Shown one piece after another: positions 8,832 to 17,824 of a stretch of DNA of 64,000 bases (its first letter is position 1; each line of letters starts with the position of its first letter). The notes under the pieces were generated by a model that did not search any database, was not told where the DNA came from, and saw only the letters and a list, made by a program, of their open reading frames with translations. Source of the stretch: Actinacidiphila glaucinigra. Its GTDB lineage: Bacteria > Actinomycetota > Actinomycetes > Streptomycetales > Streptomycetaceae. The stretch is from assembly GCF_900188405.1 (NCBI RefSeq), contig NZ_FZOF01000029.1, positions 1 through 64,000 on the forward strand. Reading direction: 5' to 3'. The translations under genes were made by a program, and so were the position numbers.

Positions 8832-9317
8832 CTACGCCTCGCCGTCAGAGGCATGGGCGAATCGGGTCAGCAGCTTGGTCAGCAGCTCGGGCTCACCGGG
8901 GCCCAGATCGGCGACGAGCCGCTCGGCCAGGGGCTCCGCCGCCACATGGGCCGCGTCGAACACCTCGAGGCCCGCGGGCGTGATCTCCACCGCCCGCACC
9001 CGCCGGTCCCCCGGCACGGCCCTGCGGACGGCGAGCCCCTTGCGCTCCAGGTCGTCCACGACGCGCATGATCCCCGCCTTGTCCGACCCCGTCGCCGCAG
9101 CCAGGTCCCGCTGCACCGTGGGCCCGCGGTCGACCAGCACCATCAGCACGGCGAAGTGCCGTATCTCGATGCCGAGCGGCCGGAGCGCCTCCACCATCAC
9201 CGCGCCCGCGCGCCAGTGCGCCCGGCGCAGCAGCAGGCCCAGGGCGAACGGCGAGGTGTCCCCGGGGCGGTCGGTCGCACGCGAGGCGCTGGTTCCACGG
9301 GGGGTGTCGGCAGTCAT
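8832..9317 (-). CDS. MarR family transcriptional regulator
   Basis: A 161-residue winged-helix repressor. The recognition helix region reads RDLAAATGSDKAGIMRVVDDLE and the wing has the usual acidic-basic turn (PGDRRVRAVEIT). The gene has its own terminator and lies divergent from the lspA-like gene, with an A/T-rich spacer at 9318-9467. The half-site shared between its own promoter and the patatin promoter suggests it may control both. The effector is unknown. Confidence 0.92.
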   Translation of the reverse strand: MTADTPRGTSASRATDRPGDTSPFALGLLLRRAHWRAGAVMVEALRPLGIEIRHFAVLMVLVDRGPTVQRDLAAATGSDKAGIMRVVDDLERKGLAVRRAVPGDRRVRAVEITPAGLEVFDAAHVAAEPLAERLVADLGPGEPELLTKLLTRFAHASDGEA

Positions 9318-9467
9318 GGACGTACATTACCAGCCATCCGACCATTCGAGACCGTATCAAGTGAAACTAATTCTGGCTGCGTGCCGCCGCCTCGCTTCGG
9401 GCGCCCGCTCACCCGCCGGGAGCTGCGCGTACGCTCGGTGCGGTCACCAGCGATCAGGAGGTGGGCG

Positions 9468-9974
9468 GTGCGGCGGGCGTATCTGCTGTGGACGGTTGCG
9501 GCGGCCGGATTCGCCGTGGACCAGATCACGAAGGCGATCGCCGCGGTGGTCGTCGAGGGCCACGAACCCAGGGACGCCCTGGGCGGCGCGGTGACCTTCA
9601 CCGCCTTCCGGAACTCCGGGGCGGCCGGATCCTTCGCCCCCCGCGCGACCCTGCTCTTCACACTGGTGGCGATCGTCGCGCTCGTGGCCATCGCGCGGGT
9701 CGCCGGCTCCATACGCTCCACGGGCTGGGCGGTCGGCCTCGGACTGATCTTCGCGGGCGCCGGCGGAAACCTCGCCGACCGCCTCTTCCGCACCCCCGGC
9801 TTCGGCAGGGGGGCCGTGCTGGACTTCATCCAGATCGGCGATTCCGGGATCTTCAACCTCGCCGATCAGTGCATCACGGCCGGTGCCGCGATCGTCCTCA
9901 TCCAGAGCTTCCGCGGAGTCCCGCTGCGGGCCGCCGTCACGAGCGGTGTCGGGAAGCAGGCGCTGGAGCGGTAG
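9468..9974 (+). CDS. Signal peptidase II (lipoprotein signal peptidase) family protein
   Basis: A 168-residue polytopic membrane aspartic protease that removes signal peptides from prolipoproteins. The GTG at 9468 has AGGAGG about 6 nt upstream. Conserved elements are in order: VDQITKAIA, FRNSGAAGSF, GGNLADRLF with catalytic Asp104, and IFNLADQCI with catalytic Asp133. There are about four membrane segments. The housekeeping lspA normally neighbours a pseudouridine synthase gene, which is absent here, so this is probably a second copy. It lies divergent from marR. Confidence 0.88.
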   Translation: MRRAYLLWTVAAAGFAVDQITKAIAAVVVEGHEPRDALGGAVTFTAFRNSGAAGSFAPRATLLFTLVAIVALVAIARVAGSIRSTGWAVGLGLIFAGAGGNLADRLFRTPGFGRGAVLDFIQIGDSGIFNLADQCITAGAAIVLIQSFRGVPLRAAVTSGVGKQALER

Positions 9975-10028
9975 GGACGGCGCTCACGCCGCGGCCCACG
10001 GTGCGCGTGCGCCGCGGGCCGCCGGGCG

Positions 10029-10412
10029 TCAGGCCGCGGGCTCGATCTCCTCGCCGGACGGGACCGCCTCGTCCATCTCGTCCATCTCGTCCTCCGCCGG
10101 CAGCCACGACTCGGCCCACGTCGAGATCTCCCGGACGACCTCCTCCAGGGCTCGACCCTTGGCGGTGAGGCGGTACTCGATGGTCACCGGCGTGGTCGGG
10201 AGCACATGGCGTTCGACGACGCCTTCCTGCTCGAAGCGCTTGAGGCGGTCCGACAGCAGCTTGTCGGTGATGTCGGGGATCGCGTCGCTGATCTGCCGAA
10301 AGTGCGTCGCGCCCCGGAGCAGCTCACGCAGGATCACCCCTGCCCACCGGCGGCCGATCATCTCGACGGCCAGGTGGTACCGAGGGCAGAAGTCGGGCTC
10401 GTAGCTGCTCAT
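10029..10412 (-). CDS. HxlR family transcriptional regulator
   Basis: A 127-residue winged-helix regulator with the family start YEPDFCPRYHLAVEMIGRRW followed by FRQISDAIPDITDKLLSDRL and the wing YRLTAKGRALE. Cys9 near the N-terminus sits where thiol-sensing family members (YodB/HypR type) carry their redox Cys. The C-terminal 20 residues are very acidic. It is transcribed divergently from the Old Yellow Enzyme gene, with a direct repeat CCAAWGGATAGC in the shared promoter, so it most likely controls that gene in response to electrophiles or quinones. Confidence 0.93.
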   Translation of the reverse strand: MSSYEPDFCPRYHLAVEMIGRRWAGVILRELLRGATHFRQISDAIPDITDKLLSDRLKRFEQEGVVERHVLPTTPVTIEYRLTAKGRALEEVVREISTWAESWLPAEDEMDEMDEAVPSGEEIEPAA

Positions 10413-10425
10413 ACCACCCAGCTTA

Positions 10426-10500
10426 CCAAAGGATAGCGACTTGCCGACAGGGGTCGACTCTGTTAGCTTTCCCAGGGCCAGCCACTTTCCAATGGATAGC
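10426..10500. promoter_or_regulatory. Paired CCAAWGGATAGC sites between hxlR-type and OYE genes
   Basis: CCAAAGGATAGC (10426-10437) and CCAATGGATAGC (10489-10500) match at 11 of 12 positions and are 63 bp apart. CTATCCTT, the reverse complement of the core, follows at 10503-10510. These are the best candidates for HxlR operators. Confidence 0.6.
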
Positions 10501-10552
10501 CCCTATCCTTCAGGGCTGGCGCACCCTCCCACCGGACAAGGACTGACCTGAG

Positions 10553-11620
10553 ATGACCGCACCGTTCGAGCCCCTCACCATCGGGGAGACCCAGGTCCCC
10601 CACCGGATCTTCATGTCGCCCATGACGCGCAACCGCGCGACCGCCGAGGACGGACTGGCCACCGAGGCCATGGTCGACTACTACGTGCAGCGCGCCGGGG
10701 CGGCCGCGCTGATCATCACCGAGGGCACCCAGCCCAGCCGGGTCGGCCAGGGCTACAACGCGACCCCGGGCCTGCACAGCGACGAGCAGGTGGACGCCTG
10801 GCGCACCGTGACCGACGCCGTCCACGCGGCGGGCGGCACGATCTTCGCCCAGATCATGCACTCCGGGCGGATCGGCCACCGGGACCTCACGGGCCTGGTC
10901 CCGGTCGCGCCGTCCGCCGTGCGCGCGCCCGGTGTCACGTACACCGCCGAGGGGCCCAAGGAGCACGACGTCCCGCGCGAACTGACCGAGGAGGAGATCC
11001 TCGAGACGATCGCCGACCACGTGGCGGCGGCGCGCAACGCCATCGCCGCCGGCTTCGACGGCGTGGAGCTCCACTCCGCCTCCGGCTACCTGCTCCACCA
11101 GTTCCTCTCCGACAGCGTCAACCTGCGTACCGACCGCTGGGGCGGCAGCACCGAGAACCGCATCCGCTTCGTCGTGGAGACCGTCAGGGCCGTGGCCGAG
11201 GCCATCGGCGCGCGGCGCGTCGGACTGCGCATCTCCCCCGGCATCACGGACCAGGGCATCGTCGAGAACGATCCCGTCGAGCTGTACACCGCCCTGCTGA
11301 CCGCCCTGTCCGACCTGCCGCTCGCCTACGTCCACACCCGTGAGCAGGCCGGACGCGACCTGACGCGCAAGCTCCGCGCCACCTGGCCCGGCACGCTCGT
11401 CCTCAACCCCCAGTACGACGACGAGCGCCCGCCCCACGAGGCCGTCGACGACGTCTTCACCGAGGGCATCGCCGACGCCGTCACCCTCGGCCGGGCCTTC
11501 CTCGCCAACCCCGACCTCGTCACCCGCATCAAGGCCCAGGGGCCCTACAACACCCCGGACCCGGCGAGCTACTACGGCGGGGACGAGCGGGGCTACACCG
11601 ACTACCCGGTCCTCGCCTGA
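10553..11620 (+). CDS. Old Yellow Enzyme family alkene reductase
   Basis: A 355-residue FMN-dependent ene-reductase of the NemA/OYE type, reducing activated C=C bonds of enones, quinones or nitro compounds with NAD(P)H. The TIM barrel is complete, from PLTIGETQVPHRIFMSPMTR to LGRAFLANPDLV; RWGGSTENR is the typical flavin phosphate-region motif. The usual substrate-anchoring pair His-x-x-Asn/His reads HSAS (His174, Ser177), an unusual replacement. The gene is divergent from the HxlR regulator and followed by a hairpin terminator. Confidence 0.93.
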   Translation: MTAPFEPLTIGETQVPHRIFMSPMTRNRATAEDGLATEAMVDYYVQRAGAAALIITEGTQPSRVGQGYNATPGLHSDEQVDAWRTVTDAVHAAGGTIFAQIMHSGRIGHRDLTGLVPVAPSAVRAPGVTYTAEGPKEHDVPRELTEEEILETIADHVAAARNAIAAGFDGVELHSASGYLLHQFLSDSVNLRTDRWGGSTENRIRFVVETVRAVAEAIGARRVGLRISPGITDQGIVENDPVELYTALLTALSDLPLAYVHTREQAGRDLTRKLRATWPGTLVLNPQYDDERPPHEAVDDVFTEGIADAVTLGRAFLANPDLVTRIKAQGPYNTPDPASYYGGDERGYTDYPVLA

Positions 11621-11664
11621 CCACGCCCGCGTGCCGCCTCCCCCGGCGGTGCGCACCGGCGGAC

Positions 11665-11701
11665 GCGCCGGGCGCCTCCCTCCCCGGGATGCGCCCGGCG
11701 C
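11665..11701 (+). terminator. Hairpin terminator after the alkene reductase gene
   Basis: GCGCCGGGCGC at 11665-11675 pairs perfectly with 11691-11701 around a 15-nt loop, 45 nt past the stop codon. No T tract follows. Confidence 0.55.
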
Positions 11702-11775
11702 TCTGGTAGGACTCGTCACACGGCGCGGGCGGGGCACGGGTTCCATCGCCGTTCCGACGTTCGGAGGCCACGAGG

Positions 11776-13734
11776 TTGCCCCACTCCCCAGCCACCCGTG
11801 CCGGCGGCTTCCTGCGTGACGTCCTCCGCCCCGGCGGCGGCCCCGGGTACCGGTACGCCCCCGGTCTGCGCGCGGCGGTGAGCATGGGCATCCCCCTGAC
11901 CGCCGGCGCCGCCACGGGCCACCTGCCGTGGGGACTCACGGCCACCATGGGTGCCTTCACCGCCGTCTACGGCGCGAAGGAGCCCTACGCCAGGCGCGCG
12001 GTGCTCCTGGCCGGGGTGGGGGCGGGCTTCGTGCTCTCCGTCGCCGCCGGGTCGCTGGCCGGGGGCAGGATCTGGCTCGCGCCCGTCGTGATCGGCCTCG
12101 TCGGCGCGGTCGCCACGTACGTCTGCGACGCGCTGCGGATCGGGCCGCCGGGCGGCTACCTGTTCGCCCTCGCCTGCGCCATGTCCACTCCGCTGCCCTT
12201 CGACGGGGCGGCCACCGGGCAGCGGGTCGCGCTCGCCGCGGCCGGTGCCGCCTGCGCCTGGCTGGTCTCGATGTCCGGGTTCCTGGTCGACCGCGGCGGG
12301 CCGGAGACGACGGCCGTCGCCGACGCCTACGAGCAGCTCGCCGCCTACCTCGACGCGATCGGCGGCCCCCGCCAGGATGCCGCCCAGCACCAGGCGGCCA
12401 TCGCGCTGCGCACCGCCTGGTACGCCGTCGCGGCCCCGCCCCAGCCCCGGGGCCGGGCGGGCGGCCGGGCACGGCTGCGACCCGCGGTGCGGCAGGCCCA
12501 CCACGTGTTCGCCGCAGCCGTCCGCGCCGCGGCCGCATCACGTGAGCCGCTCCCGGACGACCTGGCCGGAGCGCTGCGCAGCACCGCAGACTGCCTTCGC
12601 GAGCGGCGTGCCTCTCCCCCGCTCCCGGCCCCCGGGCCCGGCGGGGAACCCGCCGAGCGGCGCGCGGTGCGCGGCGAGGTCGGGCAGGCCGTCCGCGACG
12701 CCGTGTCGGGGGCACCGCCGGACGACGCCGGGGAACTCCTCGAACCGTCCAGCGCCACACGGCTGCTGGCCTCGGCCAGAAAGCGGCACTCTCTGGTCCT
12801 GCCCGCCGCGCTGCGCGTCGGATCGGGCGCCGTCATCGCCGGCTGGCTCGCCCACGTGAGCGGATTCGCGCAGCCCTACTGGGCCTCGGGCGCCGCCATC
12901 GTCGTCCTGCAGGGCGCCAACGTCACCACCGTGATCCGGCGCGGTCTGCAGCGCGGCGCCGGCACCGCGGCCGGCGTCCTCCTCGGGGGCACCGTCCTGG
13001 CCCTCCACCCCGGTCCGGCCGCTCTGGTGGCGGCCGTGATGCTCGCCCAGTTCGCCGCGGAAGCGGTCCTGGCCCACAACTACGCGCTCGGCGTCGCCTT
13101 CATCACCCCCCTGTCGCTGTTCCTGACCGAGGCCGCGCAACCGGCCCTGCCCGTGGGGCACCTTGTCGCGGCCCGCCTCCTGGACACCGTCTGCGGCTGC
13201 GCCGTCGGAGTGGCGGCGGGTCTGACCCTGTGGCGGCGCACCTCGACCGTCCGGCTCCCCAGCACCCTCGCCCACGTCATCCGCGCGGAAGGCACGGCCT
13301 GGCACCTGATCCTCACCGCCGACGACTCCGGGAACGGCGCCGCCGCCACGGCCCGGCACCGCCTGCGCACCGAGCTGATCAACCTCCGCACGGTCGCCGA
13401 GAGCGCCGCCGGAGACCGCCCGGCCCCCTGCGAACTCGCCCGGCTCTGGCCGGCCATCGCCGCCACCCAGCAACTCGGCTACCTGGCCGTCTCCACCACC
13501 CGCCCGCCGTCCCCGCGACCGCGGCCCGACCCCGGCGACGCCGCCCGTGTCCGGCGTGCCTTCGACACCCTCGCCGCCTCCGCCGCGACCGGCGCCCCTC
13601 CCCCGCCCCTCGGCCTTCCCCCGCTCGTGCTGCCGGCGCGCCTGGACGCCGCACTGCACGCCCTGCACAGCGCCCTGAGCGCCCCTCACACCGGGGAGTG
13701 CGGCCGCCGGTCGCTACGGCGCGGCCGGCGCTGA
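11776..13734 (+). CDS. FUSC family membrane protein
   Basis: A 652-residue protein of the fusaric-acid-resistance/aromatic-acid-exporter type. It has two hydrophobic blocks, each of about five to six membrane segments (residues about 30-180 and 335-485), separated by a cytoplasmic region rich in Ala, Arg and Glu, and a C-terminal cytoplasmic tail. The start is a TTG at 11776 with GGAGG 8 nt upstream; no ATG or GTG fits the RBS. Members export small organic acids or are of unknown substrate. Its last 21 bp overlap the end of the converging oxidoreductase gene. Confidence 0.85.
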   Translation: MPHSPATRAGGFLRDVLRPGGGPGYRYAPGLRAAVSMGIPLTAGAATGHLPWGLTATMGAFTAVYGAKEPYARRAVLLAGVGAGFVLSVAAGSLAGGRIWLAPVVIGLVGAVATYVCDALRIGPPGGYLFALACAMSTPLPFDGAATGQRVALAAAGAACAWLVSMSGFLVDRGGPETTAVADAYEQLAAYLDAIGGPRQDAAQHQAAIALRTAWYAVAAPPQPRGRAGGRARLRPAVRQAHHVFAAAVRAAAASREPLPDDLAGALRSTADCLRERRASPPLPAPGPGGEPAERRAVRGEVGQAVRDAVSGAPPDDAGELLEPSSATRLLASARKRHSLVLPAALRVGSGAVIAGWLAHVSGFAQPYWASGAAIVVLQGANVTTVIRRGLQRGAGTAAGVLLGGTVLALHPGPAALVAAVMLAQFAAEAVLAHNYALGVAFITPLSLFLTEAAQPALPVGHLVAARLLDTVCGCAVGVAAGLTLWRRTSTVRLPSTLAHVIRAEGTAWHLILTADDSGNGAAATARHRLRTELINLRTVAESAAGDRPAPCELARLWPAIAATQQLGYLAVSTTRPPSPRPRPDPGDAARVRRAFDTLAASAATGAPPPPLGLPPLVLPARLDAALHALHSALSAPHTGECGRRSLRRGRR

Positions 13735-15354
13735 GCCCGCCCGGGCCCGTCGGTCCCACCGCCGGAAGCGGGCGTCCCGCAGCACCCGGAGCGCCGTGAG
13801 CATGCCCGATGTGGCGTTGTTGCCGGCGCCCGGCCAGGTCGCGGCACCGGTCAGGTACAGGCCGGGGACCGCCGTGCGGTAGCCGCCGTGGCCGGGCATG
13901 GGCCGGAACAGGAAGTTCTGTGCCAGGTGGTGGCTGCCGCCGGTGCTGTCGCCGCCCACCAGGTTGGGATCGGCGGCCTCCAGGTCCTGCGGGGTGTACG
14001 TGGTGACGCGGGCGATCCGTTCCCGGCTGCCGGGTGCGTACCGCTCCAGTTTGGCCAGCACCCGGTCGGTCATCGCGTCGGCGACGTCCGCCCATCGGGT
14101 CTGCCGGATCGCGCCTGCCGCGTCACCGCGGATGCGGGTGGGCATCGTACGGACCTGGATCCACACGACGTGGCGGCCCGCGGGGGCGCGGGTCGGGTCG
14201 ACCGCGGAGGTCTGCCCGACGATCAGCAGCGGGTCGGCGGGCAGCAGTCCCGCCTGCGATTCGGTGTAGGTACGCGCCAGGTCGTCGACGTACGGGGCCA
14301 CATGGACGTAACCGAAGCCGGACAACTCCTCTCCCGCCGCCCAGGGCAGGGGGCCGTCGAGAGCGAGGTGCAGCATCAGCGTGCCCGGGCCGTACAGGAA
14401 GCGGTCGGCCTTGCGGCGCACCCGCGCGGGAACCTGCCCGGGCTCCAGCAGGTGCCGGTACAGCACGCCCGGAGCGGTGTTCGCGATCACCGCGCGCCGC
14501 GCCGTCAGCGTGCCGCCGTCCAGGGTCCGTACGCCGACGGCCCGCCCGTCACGGCACAGCACACGGTCGACCCCGGCACCGGTGCGGACCTCGCCACCGT
14601 GGTCGGCGAGCACGGCCGCGAGCGCCTGCGGCAGCCGCTGCGCGCCGCCCTCGACGACGGCCATGCCGTTCTCCATGTCCGCGAACAGTTCCAGGAAGGG
14701 GAACATCGCCCCGCCGGACACGTCCGGCGCGAAGTCCAGGTGCATGCCCCAGCAGGCGGCCATCGCCTGTGCCTCGCGCGTGGCGAACCAGACCTCGCCC
14801 AGTTCACGGGTGCTCATGAGCAGCGTGTGCGCGAGGTCGCCCGCGCCGCGCACGCCGTGGCGGCGCAGCAGGCCCAGGACCTCGCGCGCCGCGGACGGGG
14901 ACGGCAGCGCGGAACCGTAGAGCGCGAACAGGTGGGGGGCGAACCGCTGGTACTCGCGGTACAGGCCGGCGAAACCCTCGGCGTCCCCGGGGTCGTGTGC
15001 CGCGAGTTGCTCCATCGTGCGTGCGTAGTCGCCGTACACGCGGACGCTGCGGCCGTCGGGGAAGACATTGGCGTAGGGGCGGTCGGTGACGCGGAACCGC
15101 AGCCCGTGGCGCGTGAGTTCGGCGCCGAAGTCGGCGTACGCGCGGGAGCCGAGGAAGAGGTTCTGGTTGGTGGAGTACAGGTCGTGCACGAACCCGGGCA
15201 GGGTCACCTCGCCGCCGGCGATGGCGCCGCCCACGGCCGCGTTGCGCTCCAGCACGGCCACCGACCACCCCGCCCGCGCCAGGTACAGGGCCGCCACCAG
15301 CCCGTTGTGGCCGCCGCCGACCACGACCGCGTCATAGGTGCCCGCGGCCGTCAT
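13714..15354 (-). CDS. Phytoene-desaturase-like NAD(P)/FAD-dependent oxidoreductase
   Basis: A 546-residue flavoprotein of the CrtI-related amine-oxidase fold. The dinucleotide motif VVVGGGHNGLVAALYLARAG begins at about residue 9, and the C-terminal FAD contact PGLYLTGAATWPGAGN is intact. The ATG at 15354 has GGGAGG about 8 nt upstream. Despite similarity to carotenoid desaturases, no crtE/crtB-like genes are nearby, so it is more likely one of the generic actinobacterial NAD(P)/FAD-dependent oxidoreductases. It starts 46 nt after the SpoIIE-type phosphatase gene and is probably co-transcribed with it. Confidence 0.88.
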   Translation of the reverse strand: MTAAGTYDAVVVGGGHNGLVAALYLARAGWSVAVLERNAAVGGAIAGGEVTLPGFVHDLYSTNQNLFLGSRAYADFGAELTRHGLRFRVTDRPYANVFPDGRSVRVYGDYARTMEQLAAHDPGDAEGFAGLYREYQRFAPHLFALYGSALPSPSAAREVLGLLRRHGVRGAGDLAHTLLMSTRELGEVWFATREAQAMAACWGMHLDFAPDVSGGAMFPFLELFADMENGMAVVEGGAQRLPQALAAVLADHGGEVRTGAGVDRVLCRDGRAVGVRTLDGGTLTARRAVIANTAPGVLYRHLLEPGQVPARVRRKADRFLYGPGTLMLHLALDGPLPWAAGEELSGFGYVHVAPYVDDLARTYTESQAGLLPADPLLIVGQTSAVDPTRAPAGRHVVWIQVRTMPTRIRGDAAGAIRQTRWADVADAMTDRVLAKLERYAPGSRERIARVTTYTPQDLEAADPNLVGGDSTGGSHHLAQNFLFRPMPGHGGYRTAVPGLYLTGAATWPGAGNNATSGMLTALRVLRDARFRRWDRRARAGSAPAAP

Positions 15355-15400
15355 CGCCCGGCCCTCCCCGCGCCGCGGGTCCTCCCGTGTCCGCAAAGGG

Positions 15401-17707
15401 TCATGGTCCTGTCCTTCGTCGTCCCTCGTTCGCCGGTGGGCTGACCCCGGCCCCGCCCGGGCGGACGACCAGCAGGGCCGTGTCGTCGGTACCGGGGGCG
15501 GTCTGCAGGGCGTGTTCGAGGAGGCTGTCCGCGACGGCGTCCACACCCAGATCGGCTGTCGCCACCAGGTGCCGCACGAGATCGCCCGTGGCGGACTCCG
15601 CGTCGACGCCGGGCGACTCGACGAGGCCGTCGGTGTACAGCGCCAGCAACGTGCCCGGGGGCAGCGGGATCTCCGTGGTGGGGTAGTCGCCGTCCGGTGC
15701 GATGCCCAGCAGCAGACCCGGCGTCAGGCCGAGGATCCCCGCGCTCCCGTCGGGCCGGCGGATCAGGGGCGGGGGGTGGCCGGCGGTGGCCAGGCGGGCG
15801 GCGTGCCGCTCCAGGTCGATGTGGGCGAACAGGCAGCTGGTGAACAGGCCGGGGTCCAGATCGGAGAGCAGTCGGTTGGTCCGGGCCAGCACGTCGCCGG
15901 GTGAGGAATGGGCGGTGGCGTGGGCGTGGACGGCGATGCGCACCTGCCCCATGAGGGCGGCTGCCTGCAGATTGTGGCCCTGCACGTCGCCGATGGTGAC
16001 GGCCGCGCAGTTGGTGCCGCAGTGGATGAGGTCGTAGAAGTCGCCGCCGATCTCGCTCCCGTGGCCCGCCGGAAGATAGCGGGCCGCGACCTCGAGGCCG
16101 GGGATCCGGGGCAGTTCCTTGGGCAGCAGGCCGGTCTGCAGGGTGCGGGCGAGTTGGTGCTTGGTGTCGTAGAGGTGGGCGCGGTCCAGGGCCTGCGCGA
16201 TGAGCCCGGCCAGGGCGATCAGGACGTTCCGCTCGGCCTGGGGGAAGGGGCGGGACCGGTCGTAGGACAGGACCAGCAGCCCGACGGGGCGGCCCGAGGT
16301 GATCAGCGGCAGGAAGGCCCACGCGTCCCGGTTCCGGAAGCGGAGGGCCTGCGGGTAGGCGCGGTGCAGATCGGCGAAGCTGGTGAAGAACAGCGGGGTG
16401 CCCCGGCTCAGGGCCCGGGCGGTCACGATGGCGGAGGTCAGGGGCGTTCCGTCGACCTTGGCCATGAACTCGTCGCTGTAGCCGCGGTGGCCGACGACGC
16501 GCAGCCGGCCGCCCTCGGCGGTGAGCACGACCAGGCCCTGGGCCTCGAACGCCGGGACCAGCTGGTCGGCGACCTGGTCGACCACGTCCTGCACGCCGAC
16601 CGCCTCGGTGAGCGTCGCGGCCAGGTACATCAACTGGTACATGGCCGAGGCGCCGACCGGACCGCGGGCGCCCGGGGGGAGCGCCGGCCCGTCAGCGGCC
16701 CGCTCGGGCTCACCCGCCACCGGGGTCACGGTGACGCTGACCCCGGAGGGACCGGGGACGAGGCGGAAGGACAGCCACTGGTCCGGGGGGCGCAGGGCGG
16801 TGAACGAGGTGGTCTGCTTGCTGATGACGGCGGCGCGGTACGCGTCCTCGAACGCCGGGCCGTCGACCCACAGCAGCCGTTCCCAGGGCAGTGAGCCCAT
16901 CAGGTCCGCGGCACCGGCGCCGAGCAGGTCGGCCGCCGCCGCGTTGAGGAACCTGACCCGGCCCTCCAGGTCCAGCGAGCAGCACCCGGTCGGCAGCCGC
17001 TCGGCGAAGTCGTACGCCGCCAGCGCCTCGGCCCGCCCCGGCTCGCGGCGGCGCACCGCCCGCAGGATCAGGGGGTCGGCGCCGGCCACGACGGGGTGGC
17101 CCCGGTCCGAGTAGTGCCGCAAGAGCCGCCCCGACCTGCCGCAGAAGATGCCGATCACGTCCCGCTCGCCGGGGCTCAGTACCGGCGGGTGCCAGACGGG
17201 CCACAGCAGGCACACCGCCCCCCACGCCTCGTCGCCGTCCATGATCGGCGCCGCCGCCAGCATGATCTCGTAGGGGGCCACCAGCGCGACCCGGGGGAAG
17301 CGCTCGGCCAGTTCCCGGGAATTGCCCACCCACACCAGCGACCGTTCCCGCATGGCCTGCGCCACCGGCGCCGCGTCGTCGAGCGCGATCCGCGCCCAGG
17401 GGGCGGCGATCCGCCGGGAGGTACCGGACAGCGCCACCAGGTCCAGCGCGCGCTCATCCGGCGCGAGCACATAGAGCATGCCCACCGCGGTGTCGGTGTT
17501 CCGGACGAGACCCTCGAACAGGCCGGCGAGGCGCCGCATGCCGCCCGTCTTCGACCTCACGTCATGCCGGGTCACCGCGTTCGCCCCCGTCGCCTTGGTG
17601 CCGGGACGCGTGGGCCGGACACCGGCGGTGGCGTGCGCGCCGAGCCGTCCGCCGGTGCCGCTGAACCCCGCGGCCACCACACCGCTCTGGTCCCATAAAC
17701 GGACCAT
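15401..17707 (-). CDS. GAF-PAS-GAF-SpoIIE sensor phosphatase (PP2C type)
   Basis: A protein of about 768 residues that joins sensor domains to a SpoIIE-type Ser/Thr phosphatase, usually acting on anti-anti-sigma factors. An N-terminal GAF-like domain (about 60-190) is followed by a PAS-like segment (SLDLEGRVRFLNAAAADLLG, near 230-260), a second GAF (about 345-505) and the phosphatase (about 530-745). Metal-binding signatures are intact: GGDFYDL, IGDVQGH, LYTDGLVE and TDDTALLVV. The start is uncertain: ATG 17707 lacks a clear ribosome site and the first 50 residues are low-complexity. A paralogue lies at 22255-24423. No anti-sigma/STAS gene is adjacent. Confidence 0.9.
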   Translation of the reverse strand: MVRLWDQSGVVAAGFSGTGGRLGAHATAGVRPTRPGTKATGANAVTRHDVRSKTGGMRRLAGLFEGLVRNTDTAVGMLYVLAPDERALDLVALSGTSRRIAAPWARIALDDAAPVAQAMRERSLVWVGNSRELAERFPRVALVAPYEIMLAAAPIMDGDEAWGAVCLLWPVWHPPVLSPGERDVIGIFCGRSGRLLRHYSDRGHPVVAGADPLILRAVRRREPGRAEALAAYDFAERLPTGCCSLDLEGRVRFLNAAAADLLGAGAADLMGSLPWERLLWVDGPAFEDAYRAAVISKQTTSFTALRPPDQWLSFRLVPGPSGVSVTVTPVAGEPERAADGPALPPGARGPVGASAMYQLMYLAATLTEAVGVQDVVDQVADQLVPAFEAQGLVVLTAEGGRLRVVGHRGYSDEFMAKVDGTPLTSAIVTARALSRGTPLFFTSFADLHRAYPQALRFRNRDAWAFLPLITSGRPVGLLVLSYDRSRPFPQAERNVLIALAGLIAQALDRAHLYDTKHQLARTLQTGLLPKELPRIPGLEVAARYLPAGHGSEIGGDFYDLIHCGTNCAAVTIGDVQGHNLQAAALMGQVRIAVHAHATAHSSPGDVLARTNRLLSDLDPGLFTSCLFAHIDLERHAARLATAGHPPPLIRRPDGSAGILGLTPGLLLGIAPDGDYPTTEIPLPPGTLLALYTDGLVESPGVDAESATGDLVRHLVATADLGVDAVADSLLEHALQTAPGTDDTALLVVRPGGAGVSPPANEGRRRTGP

Positions 17708-17824
17708 ACGCCCCAAGGGGCACTACGGCATCCACAGGCGCCGACTACCGTGGGCGACCCTCACCGAACGTGATCACCGCAGGTCACAGAGGGTATGGTC
17801 GGTGGACCACCGGCAGAGCCTGGA

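Noticed and set aside
13714..15354. CrtI-like protein as part of a carotenoid cluster
   Set aside because: No prenyl synthase, phytoene synthase or cyclase genes are present nearby.
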